Shown: positions 46,222 through 54,654 of the stretch, one piece after another
How the letters are laid out: each line of letters starts with the position of its first letter
Numbering within the stretch: position 1 is the first letter of the stretch
From: Acidithiobacillus ferruginosus
GTDB lineage: Bacteria; Pseudomonadota; Gammaproteobacteria; Acidithiobacillales; Acidithiobacillaceae
DNA: 64,000 nt
NCBI RefSeq assembly: GCF_018854495.1
Contig: NZ_JABBDR010000010.1
Span: forward strand, 19,862 to 83,861
Direction of reading: 5' to 3'
Made by a program: the position numbers and the translations under genes
The notes under the pieces: generated by a model
What the model saw: the letters and a program-made list of their open reading frames with translations, nothing else
Database searches by the model: none
Told to the model about the DNA's origin: nothing

Positions 46222-47975
46222 CGAATCTCCGGAATAGCCTGCCGGAACGTGGCGAAATGGCTGAGTTGTCCGTCCCGCTGTAAAAGCTCCCCAAAGGTCC
46301 CCGACTCCACGATCCGCCCCTCATCGAGAATATGAACGCAGTCCATGTGCTCCAGACCCACCAGACGATGGGTAATATAGAGCACGGTGCGACCTTCCAT
46401 GATCTGGCGCAGGTCTTTGAGGAACTCCATCTCGGTCACCGGATCGAGCCCTTCGGTGGGTTCGTCCAGAATCAGCCACGGAGCGTCCTTGAGAATCGCC
46501 CGGGCAATGGCCACTCTCCGGCCCTGACCACCGGAGAGTTTCACCCCACCTTCGCCGACAATGGTATCCAGGCCCTGGGGCTGACTGCGCACGAACTCCG
46601 CAAGCTGTGCCGTGGCCAGCGCCGCCCAGAGTTCATCCTCCTCCGCCTCGCCCTTGGCCACCAGCAGATTGTCGCGGATCGTACTGTGAAAGAGATAAGA
46701 GCGCTGAGATACGACAGCGAAATATTCGCGCAGGTTGTCTGCCGGGAAATCCCGCAACTCATGGCCACCCAGACACGCGCTGCCCGACTGATAGTCATAG
46801 AAACGCAGCAGCAGGTTGGCTAGGCTGCTCTTGCCAGCCCCGGTCGCCCCCAGGATCGCAACCCGTGTACCCGCCGGGACGCGGAGGTCCACGCCTGCCA
46901 GGGCGTCGCGATTGGCGCCGGGATAGCGCAGGTGCAGCCCCTTGAGCTCCAGATCCGGCCGGTCCACCCGCGGTGCGGGTCCCGATGCATCCGGAAAAGG
47001 CAGGGGCGTATCCGCCACCTCAAAAATACGGCGCGCGGCCGCGCGGGTTTGCCCCAGAAACTGAAAGGCCAGCGGCAAGGCGGCGATGGCCTCGAAGGAA
47101 CCCATCACGCCGAGGGCCAGGAGGGGCAGATCCGAATCGCCCAGGACCCTGCCATGAACCAGGGGAATAGCCAGCACCACGATAACCCAAATCGCCAGGT
47201 TGCCCATGAATCCCATGCCGGCGCTGCCGAAACCGGCGATCTGCGCCATGCTGGCCTGCCGCCGGAGCAGCGCATCGTTGAGCGTGCCCGTGCGTCGCAG
47301 AATCTCCGGCCCGGCATTGTAGGTCAACAGTTCGGCCATGCCCTGCATGCCGTCCACCACCTGTACCCGGTAATCCGACTGGATGCCGGTCATCTCAGCG
47401 CCGCTGCGCGCACCCAGCCGCTCCGTGAGGAGCGGTAAAAGCAGTCCGGTACCGGCGAGGAAAAGAAAGAGTGCAATGGCCAACCGCCAGGAGAAAAAAG
47501 CGAAGACGCCCGCCATCGTGAGCGTCGCCACCCCGGCCACCAGAAACGGCGTAAACACCCGCAGGTAAAAATTATTCAGGGTGTCGATATCGGCGACGAG
47601 GCGCGAAAGAATATCGCCGGAACGATAGCCTTGCAGCCCGGCGGGCGCGAGCGGCTCGAGGCGGGTGTAGAACCAGGTGCGCAACTGGGCCAGCAGGCGG
47701 AACGTCGCCTCATGGGTGACAATGCGCTCCAGCCAGCGCGAGATGACCCGGATCGTCGCAAAAGCGCGCACCCCGGCCGCCGGCAGGAAGAAGTTATACA
47801 GATTCATGGTGGCGTAACCACCCAGTCCGGCCAGCGCCGCACTCGCCAGAAACCAGCCGGAAAGGGCCAGCAGCCCGAAATTGGAAAGAATGGTCAGCAG
47901 GGCCAGAAAGGCGCCTCCCAGCATCCAGAACTTAAAGGGCCCAAACAGTTTCAGCAGCCGGTAAAGATCACGCAT
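46218..47975 (-). CDS. cydC: Thiol reductant ABC exporter subunit CydC
   Basis: CydDC exports cysteine and glutathione and is needed to assemble cytochrome bd. The 585-residue protein has an N-terminal membrane domain of six helices and a C-terminal ATPase with GATGAGKSSLAN, LSGGQGRRVAIARA and WLILDEPTEGLD. The frame is open into cydD, but the ATG at 47975, overlapping the cydD end by eight bases, gives the normal start MRDLYRLLKLF. Confidence 0.93.
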   Translation of the reverse strand: MRDLYRLLKLFGPFKFWMLGGAFLALLTILSNFGLLALSGWFLASAALAGLGGYATMNLYNFFLPAAGVRAFATIRVISRWLERIVTHEATFRLLAQLRTWFYTRLEPLAPAGLQGYRSGDILSRLVADIDTLNNFYLRVFTPFLVAGVATLTMAGVFAFFSWRLAIALFLFLAGTGLLLPLLTERLGARSGAEMTGIQSDYRVQVVDGMQGMAELLTYNAGPEILRRTGTLNDALLRRQASMAQIAGFGSAGMGFMGNLAIWVIVVLAIPLVHGRVLGDSDLPLLALGVMGSFEAIAALPLAFQFLGQTRAAARRIFEVADTPLPFPDASGPAPRVDRPDLELKGLHLRYPGANRDALAGVDLRVPAGTRVAILGATGAGKSSLANLLLRFYDYQSGSACLGGHELRDFPADNLREYFAVVSQRSYLFHSTIRDNLLVAKGEAEEDELWAALATAQLAEFVRSQPQGLDTIVGEGGVKLSGGQGRRVAIARAILKDAPWLILDEPTEGLDPVTEMEFLKDLRQIMEGRTVLYITHRLVGLEHMDCVHILDEGRIVESGTFGELLQRDGQLSHFATFRQAIPEIR

Positions 47976-49725
47976 GGTTCCCCCGATAGGCTGCCGCCAG
48001 CCTTGCGTAGACTCCGCCAGCCGCCAAAAGTGCATCATGGGTGCCGGCTTCGACCACTTTCCCGGCGTCCATGACCAGGATGTGATCGGCGCGCTCTGCC
48101 ATCGCCAGGCGATGCGCAATGACGATCGCCGTTCGTCCCTGGATCAGTCGCTGCATGGCGTCCAGGACGAGCGATTCATTCTCCATGTCCAGACTCGCCG
48201 TAGCCTCATCCAGAATGAAGAGCGGTGGGTTTTTGATAAAGGCGCGGGCCAAGGCGACGCGCTGAATCTGGCCGCCGGAAAGGCCCTGCCCCAGATCACC
48301 CACCGGGGTATCGAAACCCTGGGGCAAAGCGTCGATGAATTCCAGCGCGTGAGCGTTTTTCGCAGCCTCCCGCAGAGCGGCCATATCCGCATCAGGGCGA
48401 CCGATGCGGATATTTTCGGCGATGGTACCGTGAAACAGGCGGGGATTCTGCGGCACCCAGGCCAGTTGCCGCCACCAGCTTTCCCGATCCAGGACGGCCA
48501 AAGGGATCCGGCCATTGATCAGGATTTCTCCCGAATCCGGTTGCACAAAGCCGAGCAACGCATTGGCGAGGGTACTCTTGCCCGCCCCGCTGGCGCCCAC
48601 CAGCGCGGTGACCTTGCCCGCCGGGAACTCGGCATTGATTCCCGCCAGTGCCACCCGGCCCTCCTCATAGGAGAAATGCAGGTCGCGCACCGAGAGACTG
48701 ACGGATTGGGTGTCGGTGGACGCCATCGTCTGCGTACCCTGTGCCGGCAGCGGCATGTCGAGGATCTCGAAGATGCGTCTGGCCGCGGCAATGGCGCTCA
48801 TCCGCGCATGATAATGCGTGGCGAGACCACGCAGAGGGTTGAAATACTCCGGTGCCAGTAAAAGGACAAAGAAGGCGGTATAAAACGTGACCGGGGAAGG
48901 GACCTCCAGCAGACGCGCTCCCAGCGATACGGCCACCAGCGCGATGGACACGCTCGCAAAAAATTCCAGCACCGCCGACGTCAGGAAGGCCACCCGCAAC
49001 CCGGCCATGGTGGTGCGCCGGTAGTCATCCGAAATACGTGCGACGATCTCGATCTCGTCCTTGGCGCGACCGAAGATTTTCAGCGTGGTCAAGCCCTGCA
49101 CCATGTCCAGAAAATGGGCACTCATCAACAGCATCTTGCGCCACTGACGCTGGTTGATGGCCTCCGCCTTGTAGCCCACCAGCACCATGAAGAAGGGTAC
49201 AAGCGGCCCGGCAATGAGGAGAATCAGGCCGCTGATCCAGTCTGCGGGGAAGACGAACACGAGGATGGCCAGCGGTATGAGGCTGACCAAGGCCATTTGC
49301 GGCAGATAACGCGAAAAGTAAGGCTCCAGCGCCTCAACACCTTCCATCATGGTACTGGCGATGTCGGCGCTGCGCTCACCCGCCACGGCCACCGGCCCCA
49401 GGCTCAGAAGGTGGGAAAGCAGGCGCTCGCGCAGGTAGGTCTTGATACGCGCGCTGGCGCGAAAGGCGACCAGTTCGCTCGCCCAGGAAAACCCCGCACG
49501 CACGACGAAAAGAGCGAGCATGGCCCAGAGCAGCGGCATCACCGCCGCCAGATTCCAGCCATGAAAAGAGACATCATCGACGATGTGCGCCAATAGAAAG
49601 GCCTGGAGAATGATCAGCAGGCCAGCCGCCAGCCCCAGTCCGATGCCGAAATAGAGCGTACCCCGGGTACGCCGCCCTTCCTGCATCAACCGCTGATCCA
49701 TCCGCTGCGCCTGTATCTGTGCCAT
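47968..49725 (-). CDS. cydD: Thiol reductant ABC exporter subunit CydD
   Basis: CydD is the partner half-transporter of CydC. The 585-residue protein has six membrane helices and an ATPase with GASGAGKSTLANALLG, LSGGQIQRVALARAF and LFILDEATASLD. AGAGG is six bases from the ATG at 49725. No cydAB is in the window, so the oxidase that would depend on it must be elsewhere. Confidence 0.93.
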   Translation of the reverse strand: MAQIQAQRMDQRLMQEGRRTRGTLYFGIGLGLAAGLLIILQAFLLAHIVDDVSFHGWNLAAVMPLLWAMLALFVVRAGFSWASELVAFRASARIKTYLRERLLSHLLSLGPVAVAGERSADIASTMMEGVEALEPYFSRYLPQMALVSLIPLAILVFVFPADWISGLILLIAGPLVPFFMVLVGYKAEAINQRQWRKMLLMSAHFLDMVQGLTTLKIFGRAKDEIEIVARISDDYRRTTMAGLRVAFLTSAVLEFFASVSIALVAVSLGARLLEVPSPVTFYTAFFVLLLAPEYFNPLRGLATHYHARMSAIAAARRIFEILDMPLPAQGTQTMASTDTQSVSLSVRDLHFSYEEGRVALAGINAEFPAGKVTALVGASGAGKSTLANALLGFVQPDSGEILINGRIPLAVLDRESWWRQLAWVPQNPRLFHGTIAENIRIGRPDADMAALREAAKNAHALEFIDALPQGFDTPVGDLGQGLSGGQIQRVALARAFIKNPPLFILDEATASLDMENESLVLDAMQRLIQGRTAIVIAHRLAMAERADHILVMDAGKVVEAGTHDALLAAGGVYARLAAAYRGNHA

Positions 49726-49803
49726 TATCAACCTCTAATATAAGCCGTGTACTCTAGCACAGAGCGGGTGCCTGCTCACCATAGCTGAAAGTCAACCGAC
49801 GGT

Positions 49804-50940
49804 TCAGGAAGCGGGTGCATCCAGAAACAGGGTAAGCACCCCTGTATAACCATATATTTTATCATGAGAAATCTCGGCATTGGCAAAAAATCCCACCAAC
49901 GGGAAGTCGCCCAGACCGTCCCGGATCATCCGCAATTCCGCAGAATCGGGGCCAAACAGGTTCTGGCCGCGCCACACACAGGTGAAATAGAGACCCCCAC
50001 GGATCCTTCTTCCGTCCGCCAGGCGGCCGATGTCCGAGAGCATACGTTCGAGGTCCTCGCGCGCCGTGCCGCTATCCCGCTTGCAGAACATCAGGGACTG
50101 ACCGGCCTCTGCATATTCGCCGATCGCCAGCAGCTTGCGCTCGATGTCAATGCCCACCAGGGTACGCACCATGTAGTCGCCACGGTCGTCATTCTTAACC
50201 GGCATCGCAACAAAAATGAAGCCCGCCGCCAGCTGCAAATCCCGGGAGAGGATGTCGCTGGTCTCGTCATTAAACACATCCAGCGCCGGGCGGTCATCCA
50301 GACGGAAGATTACATTGTTGCGGGCTTCGTTGATGTGATGGGTCGGACCGATGGGACTGCAGCCCTGGGTCAGACGGGTGGCAACGGCGATATTTTCGCT
50401 GAACGTCACCCCGCTCAGTCCGCCATGCACGACTTCATCCACCAGTTGCGCACCGTCGGTGCGACTGCTGCATATTCCCCCGGTAATGAAACCGCTGCCC
50501 ATCTTCCCGGCAAAATCACGGACCAGATCAGGCAGATCCGGCGTCTGGGAGTCACCATGAACAATCGCAAAGTAGGGCGGACGACCCGCTCCGGTCGGCC
50601 CACTCTTGCCGGTCCGGTAAGGGTCCATACCGGCAAAGAGGTGAAATTCCGTTTCCGGAAAATCCGTCACCATAAAAGCCAGTGCCGGTTCGTCCAGGTA
50701 TTCCTGCGCGGTCGCACAGATGCCGGCCCCCACGCATCCCGTCCAGTGGGGCACCCCCGTCTGTTCCCGCACAGCGCTCAGGATATCCGGCAAATCGGAC
50801 TCAAAGCTGTCGGTGACGTAGAGAAAGCCCAGCGTACCACCCCGGACCCGCGGACCAGCCATCTCCAAAGCGCGGAACAATGCCTCGCGCCAATCCGCAT
50901 CGCGGGCATGGCCATAGGGAAAAAGCCGATCATCCTGCAA
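49804..50940 (-). CDS. FIST-domain sensory protein
   Basis: FIST domains are thought to sense small ligands such as amino acids. The 378-residue protein has FIST N (GGTLGFLYVTDSFESDLPDIL, WTGCVGAGICATAQEYLD) and FIST C (YMVRTLVGIDIERKLLAIG, GGLYFTCVWRGQNLFGPDSAE, PLVGFFANAEI). No kinase, receiver or membrane segment is fused. The start is a TTG at 50940 with GAGG seven bases upstream. It lies ahead of cydD on the same strand, 78 bases away. Its ligand and output are unknown. Confidence 0.88.
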   Translation of the reverse strand: MQDDRLFPYGHARDADWREALFRALEMAGPRVRGGTLGFLYVTDSFESDLPDILSAVREQTGVPHWTGCVGAGICATAQEYLDEPALAFMVTDFPETEFHLFAGMDPYRTGKSGPTGAGRPPYFAIVHGDSQTPDLPDLVRDFAGKMGSGFITGGICSSRTDGAQLVDEVVHGGLSGVTFSENIAVATRLTQGCSPIGPTHHINEARNNVIFRLDDRPALDVFNDETSDILSRDLQLAAGFIFVAMPVKNDDRGDYMVRTLVGIDIERKLLAIGEYAEAGQSLMFCKRDSGTAREDLERMLSDIGRLADGRRIRGGLYFTCVWRGQNLFGPDSAELRMIRDGLGDFPLVGFFANAEISHDKIYGYTGVLTLFLDAPAS

Positions 50941-51050
50941 GGGAAAACCTCGTCAGCAAAGGAATCAGCCACCATATCGCCATCAGTTTTACCTGTAAGA
51001 ATTGCGTCCTGTCAGGAACAGGTGAGATGCATGCTTTGCGTTTCGGGGAG

Positions 51051-51073
51051 AAAAAAAGGCTGGTCAGCCCTTT
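51051..51073 (-). terminator. Terminator after tRNA-Ala
   Basis: On the minus strand GGCT and AGCC with flanking A/T and G-T pairs form a stem of about eight pairs with a GACC loop, followed by TTTTTTT. Confidence 0.75.
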
Positions 51074-51077
51074 GATT

Positions 51078-51153
<76 letters not shown>

Positions 51154-51163
51154 GATGCGGCGT

Positions 51164-51192
51164 AATATATGGATTCATGCGGGTGATGTCAA
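51164..51192 (-). promoter_or_regulatory. Promoter of tRNA-Ala
   Basis: On the minus strand consensus TTGACA (51192-51187), a 17-base spacer and TATATT (51169-51164) lie ten bases before the mature tRNA 5' end. This is one of the best sigma-70 promoters in the window. Confidence 0.75.
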
Positions 51193-51241
51193 ACCTTTTC
51201 TGGGTGCCTTTTTGCACGCGCCGGTCCTGCAAATGCCGATG

Positions 51242-52000
51242 CTAAAGGTCCAGGACCATACCATCGCTGGCGGGAATGACGCCCTCCGGCAACTCCGTCG
51301 CCAATGTCGCGTAATCCACGTCATGGGTCATGTGGGTAAGAATGGTCCGTTCCGCGCCAATCCGACGCGCCCAGTACCGAGCCTCTTCGACATGCAGATG
51401 GGTGGGGTGATATTCATAACGCAGGCAATCCAGGATCAACACTTTCAAACCCCGCAGCAGCTCTAGGCTGGCGTCCGGAATCGTTTTCAGATCCGTCAGA
51501 TACGCCACATCATTAAAACGGTAGCCGAGTATGGGTAGATCGCCGTGCAGCACCGGTATGGGCGTCACCCGAACCCCGCCAAAAGTCTGCGGCGATACGA
51601 TCCGGTGCATGGACAGGGAAGGTTTCGCCCAGGCCGGATCCGGCGGCAGAAAACAGTAGCGGAAACGGCTCTCCAGCTCCGCTGCCGTGCGCTCATCCGC
51701 ATAGCAGGGGATCACGACCTCCTGTGCAAAATTGAAGGCGCGCAGATCGTCAACCCCATTGATATGATCGGCGTGAAAATGGGTATAGAGCACGGCCGTC
51801 AGCGACTGCACGCCGGCACGCAGCATCTGCTGACGCAGGTCAGGACCCGTATCCACCAGCAGATCAATGCCTTCATCCCGCACCAGGATACTGGCCCGCA
51901 GGCGGTGATTGCGCGGGTCGTCGCTACAACAAACCGGGCAGTGGCAGGCAATCACGGGGGTTCCGGCACTGGATCCCGTACCGAGGAAGACCACCTTCAT
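51242..52000 (-). CDS. MBL-fold metal hydrolase (PhnP-like)
   Basis: The 252-residue protein has the metallo-beta-lactamase motif THFHADH, LLVDTGPDLRQQ, YLTDLKTIP and a C-terminal LTHMTHD, and the N-terminal VFLGTGSSAGTPVIACHCPVCCSDDPRNHRLRASI-type pattern with Cys pairs seen in PhnP-like phosphodiesterases. Its ATG overlaps the tatD stop as ATGA, so both are co-translated. The true substrate (a cyclic phosphodiester or similar) is not known. Confidence 0.9.
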   Translation of the reverse strand: MKVVFLGTGSSAGTPVIACHCPVCCSDDPRNHRLRASILVRDEGIDLLVDTGPDLRQQMLRAGVQSLTAVLYTHFHADHINGVDDLRAFNFAQEVVIPCYADERTAAELESRFRYCFLPPDPAWAKPSLSMHRIVSPQTFGGVRVTPIPVLHGDLPILGYRFNDVAYLTDLKTIPDASLELLRGLKVLILDCLRYEYHPTHLHVEEARYWARRIGAERTILTHMTHDVDYATLATELPEGVIPASDGMVLDL

Positions 52001-52770
52001 GGCGCTACCGTGTGTCTGAACAGGGCGTGGAAATTGGCGGTGGTCTGCGTGGCGACCGCCTCCGGCGCCTCGCCCCGCAACGCTGCGAGAAAGGCCGCGA
52101 CATGGGCCACGAAAGCCGGCTCGTTGCGCCTGCCGCGCTGCGGCTCGGGAGCCAGATAAGGTGCATCCGTCTCCACCAGCAGGCGATCCGCCGGCAGCAT
52201 CTTGGCCACCGCCTGCAATTCGACGGACTTCCTGAACGTCACGATGCCGGAAAAGGAGATATAAAAACCCATATCCAGGGCCGCCCGCGCAAAATCTCGG
52301 TTTTCGGTGAAGCAATGGATGACACCGCCGGCTGCCGCGGCATCTTCACTGCGCAGCATGGCAAGGGTGTCTGCCGCCGCCGCACGGGTGTGCACGATCA
52401 ACGGCTTTCCTGTGGCCTTGGCCGCCGCTATATGCTGGGCAAACCGTTCCCGTTGCCAGGACAAGTCCCCTTCGCTGCGGTAATAATCCAGGCCGGTCTC
52501 CCCGACGGCAACCACCTTATCGGCGGCCAGCGCGACCAGCAGACGCTCCCATTCCGGCCCTGCCCCAGCCGGTTCGTTGGGGTGTACCCCCACTGCCGCC
52601 CATACGCCGACGTGCCCGGCGGCAAGGGCCTGCACCCGCGGCCAGTGCGCCTCGACGACGGCAGCGATCAGCATTTCCCCCACGCCCGCCGCCCGGGCAC
52701 GGGCCAGAATCTCAGTTCGGTCTGCGTCAAAATCTTCGAAATCCAGATGACAGTGCGAATCTACCAGCAT
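51997..52770 (-). CDS. tatD: TatD-family metal-dependent hydrolase
   Basis: TatD proteins are 3'-5' exonucleases and DNases. The 257-residue TIM-barrel protein has the HxH metal motif MLVDSHCHLDF, AAVGVHPNEP, VVAVGETGLDYYR, PLIVHTRAAAADT, GVIHCFTEN and the C-terminal LLVETDAPYLAPEPQRGRRN. The frame is open upstream into rlmB, but the ATG at 52770 with GGAAGG upstream gives normal length. Confidence 0.94.
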   Translation of the reverse strand: MLVDSHCHLDFEDFDADRTEILARARAAGVGEMLIAAVVEAHWPRVQALAAGHVGVWAAVGVHPNEPAGAGPEWERLLVALAADKVVAVGETGLDYYRSEGDLSWQRERFAQHIAAAKATGKPLIVHTRAAAADTLAMLRSEDAAAAGGVIHCFTENRDFARAALDMGFYISFSGIVTFRKSVELQAVAKMLPADRLLVETDAPYLAPEPQRGRRNEPAFVAHVAAFLAALRGEAPEAVATQTTANFHALFRHTVAP

Positions 52771-52793
52771 ATAGGAATGGCCTTCCAGCGGGT

Positions 52794-53561
52794 TCAAGCG
52801 GATTTTTCCTGCCCGGCAGGCCGCGCGGGAGACAGATTCCGCCTCTGCCGGGCCGCCTCGAAGAGGCAGATCCCGGTAGCTACGGACACGTTCAGGCTTT
52901 CGATGGCTCCCATCATGGGAATATGCGCCAGGTAATCGCAATGCTCCCGGGTAAGGCGGCGCAAGCCCTTCTCCTCGCCCCCCATCACCATCACCAGCGG
53001 CATATCGAGGTCCAGCGCATAAAGACTCCGGGAACCCTCCCCCGCCATCCCGACCAGCCAGAATCCCGCCTCCTGCAGCAACGACAGGGTGCGCGACAGA
53101 TTGGTCACGGTACAGACCGGAACGCGTGACGCCGATCCGGCGGACGCCTTGCGCACGGTAGCATTGACCGGGCAGGCATTATCCCCGGGCAGAATCACCG
53201 CGTCGACCCCCGCCGCCTCCGCACTGCGCAGGCATGCCCCAAGGTTATGGGGATCAAGCACACCGTCCAGCACCAGCAAAAAACCACGGCCGTTCAGTTG
53301 CGCGAGGATCGTCTCCAAATCTTGTCCGGGAAAGGCGCGCAGCAAGCCGCCCACGCCCTGGTGCCGGTCGGTGTTCAGTTTCCGGCCGAGCGCCACACTC
53401 CGCCATTCCTGCACCGGCAGACGCTGTTCTGCAGCCTTCTGCACCAAAGGCGCAATGCGCTCATCAGCCCGCCGCTCGACGGCAACCCAGAGTTCCAGCA
53501 ACTCCTCCGCATCCAGTGCCGCGCTGACCGCATGGATACCATAAAGGGATTCTTTAGTCAC
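52794..53561 (-). CDS. rlmB: 23S rRNA (guanosine2251-2'-O)-methyltransferase
   Basis: RlmB methylates the ribose of G2251 in 23S rRNA. The 255-residue SPOUT protein has an N-terminal L30-like substrate domain (LYGIHAVSAAL) and the catalytic motifs VLDGVLDPHNLGACLRSAEA, VMGGEEKGLRRL and IPMMGAIESLNVSVATGICL. The start is a GTG at 53561 six bases from GGAG; it overlaps the end of the upstream gene by eight bases. Confidence 0.94.
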   Translation of the reverse strand: MTKESLYGIHAVSAALDAEELLELWVAVERRADERIAPLVQKAAEQRLPVQEWRSVALGRKLNTDRHQGVGGLLRAFPGQDLETILAQLNGRGFLLVLDGVLDPHNLGACLRSAEAAGVDAVILPGDNACPVNATVRKASAGSASRVPVCTVTNLSRTLSLLQEAGFWLVGMAGEGSRSLYALDLDMPLVMVMGGEEKGLRRLTREHCDYLAHIPMMGAIESLNVSVATGICLFEAARQRRNLSPARPAGQEKSA

Positions 53562-54021
53562 ACGCAGCTCCAGGCAATATCGCGAGCCCTTCCAGAGGAC
53601 GCCGGGAGGGTGGTATATAAGGCAGTCCGACGCGAGCAAACGCAGTCACCTCGTCGGGTGCCGGTGCCTCATCCCAGCCGGGCAAGCGGCGACAGGCAGC
53701 GACAAACCCGGCCGGTCCGGTATGGGCGATCTGCGCAAACCCCAAAAACTCGGTCGGGGCCTGATAAAATTTCACCCTGATGCCTTCATGACTCCATGCC
53801 TCCCGTTGCCCGGAGGCAGCCCTCGCGAACAGAGGACAGGCAGCCAACGCGACGTCCCACTCGTCCGCTGCCAACCCCCCCTCGCGCAGAAACTCCAGGC
53901 GCGGCAGCGGCCATTCATCCCGCCGCAAAGGGCCGGTACGCTGCAACCGCCACCCCTGCCCCGCAGCCCAGGCAAGAACCCGCGACTCCAGATCCAGATA
54001 GACCGGCAACGGTAGCATCAT
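53554..54021 (-). CDS. Conserved-looking protein of unknown function upstream of rlmB
   Basis: The 155-residue soluble protein has no membrane segment and no motif I can name; it is rich in Ala, Arg, Pro and Trp and contains EFLGFAQIAHTGPAGFVAACRR. It reads straight into rlmB with an eight-base overlap, and its codon use matches its neighbours, which supports a real gene. The double ATG at 54021-54016 has no good ribosome site, and it sits inside a 43-bp tandem duplication, so the start is uncertain. Confidence 0.6.
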   Translation of the reverse strand: MMLPLPVYLDLESRVLAWAAGQGWRLQRTGPLRRDEWPLPRLEFLREGGLAADEWDVALAACPLFARAASGQREAWSHEGIRVKFYQAPTEFLGFAQIAHTGPAGFVAACRRLPGWDEAPAPDEVTAFARVGLPYIPPSRRPLEGLAILPGAACD

Positions 54022-54092
54022 GGGCAGCGCACAATTTGCAGAACACCGTCAACGGTAGCATCATGGGCAGCGCACAATTTGCAGAACACCGT
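54007..54092. repeat. 43-bp perfect tandem duplication
   Basis: The unit running from CAACGGTAGC to GAACACCGT occurs at 54007-54049 and again at 54050-54092, with four further matching bases. It includes the ATGATG start of the gene at 53554-54021, so the second copy creates an upstream start that is out of frame. Confidence 0.93.
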
Positions 54093-54117
54093 CAACACGA
54101 GCGATCCACATTTCGAC

Positions 54118-54540
54118 CTAGAAGCTGTCGAAAATATCATCAACGATATTGTCCGCCACCGCGAAGCCGGCACCCAGCCCCAAACCGGTCATGACATTAC
54201 CCAGGAAACCGCTACCCATACTTGGCTGCCCCTGCATGGGTGCATTCCAGGGACGCTGCTGTCCCATATTGGGGTTCATTCCACCCTGCGCCATCCCCTG
54301 CATCTGCATTTCCAGTTGCTGGATATGCTGCGCCATCTGCTGCAGCATCATCCCTACATTCTGCTGCTGTTGCTGCAAATTCATGGCTAGGCCGCGCAAT
54401 TCCATACTGATCTCGCGCCCGGTCATATTGTCGGGCGCCATGGCGCTCACCCGTCCAGCCACCTGCTGCAAGGCCTGCAGGTTATTCTGGGTCTGTTGCT
54501 GCAACTGATTGTATTGTTGATCCAACATTGAGTAGTCCAT
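54118..54540 (-). CDS. Gln/Met-rich coiled-coil protein with C-terminal Gly-rich hydrophobic segment
   Basis: The 140-residue protein begins MDYSMLDQQYNQLQQQTQ and has a long Gln-rich helical region (QQQQQNVGMMLQQMAQHIQQ) with 16 or more Met, then a Gly/Pro/Met linker and a hydrophobic C-terminus (GFLGNVMTGLGLGAGFAVAD) ending in an acidic tail. AGGAGCGG precedes the ATG at 54540. The layout slightly recalls DUF2076-type proteins but the match is not convincing. No signal peptide is seen. Function unknown. Confidence 0.72.
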   Translation of the reverse strand: MDYSMLDQQYNQLQQQTQNNLQALQQVAGRVSAMAPDNMTGREISMELRGLAMNLQQQQQNVGMMLQQMAQHIQQLEMQMQGMAQGGMNPNMGQQRPWNAPMQGQPSMGSGFLGNVMTGLGLGAGFAVADNIVDDIFDSF

Positions 54541-54654
54541 GATCCGCTCCTGATGTAATTGCAATGATATCCATCGCAAAGATAATACCCACTGGTTGGA
54601 TAGACGGGAAGCCTGTACAGTTCCCTAATCACCCCAATCACCCAGATCGGCCAG

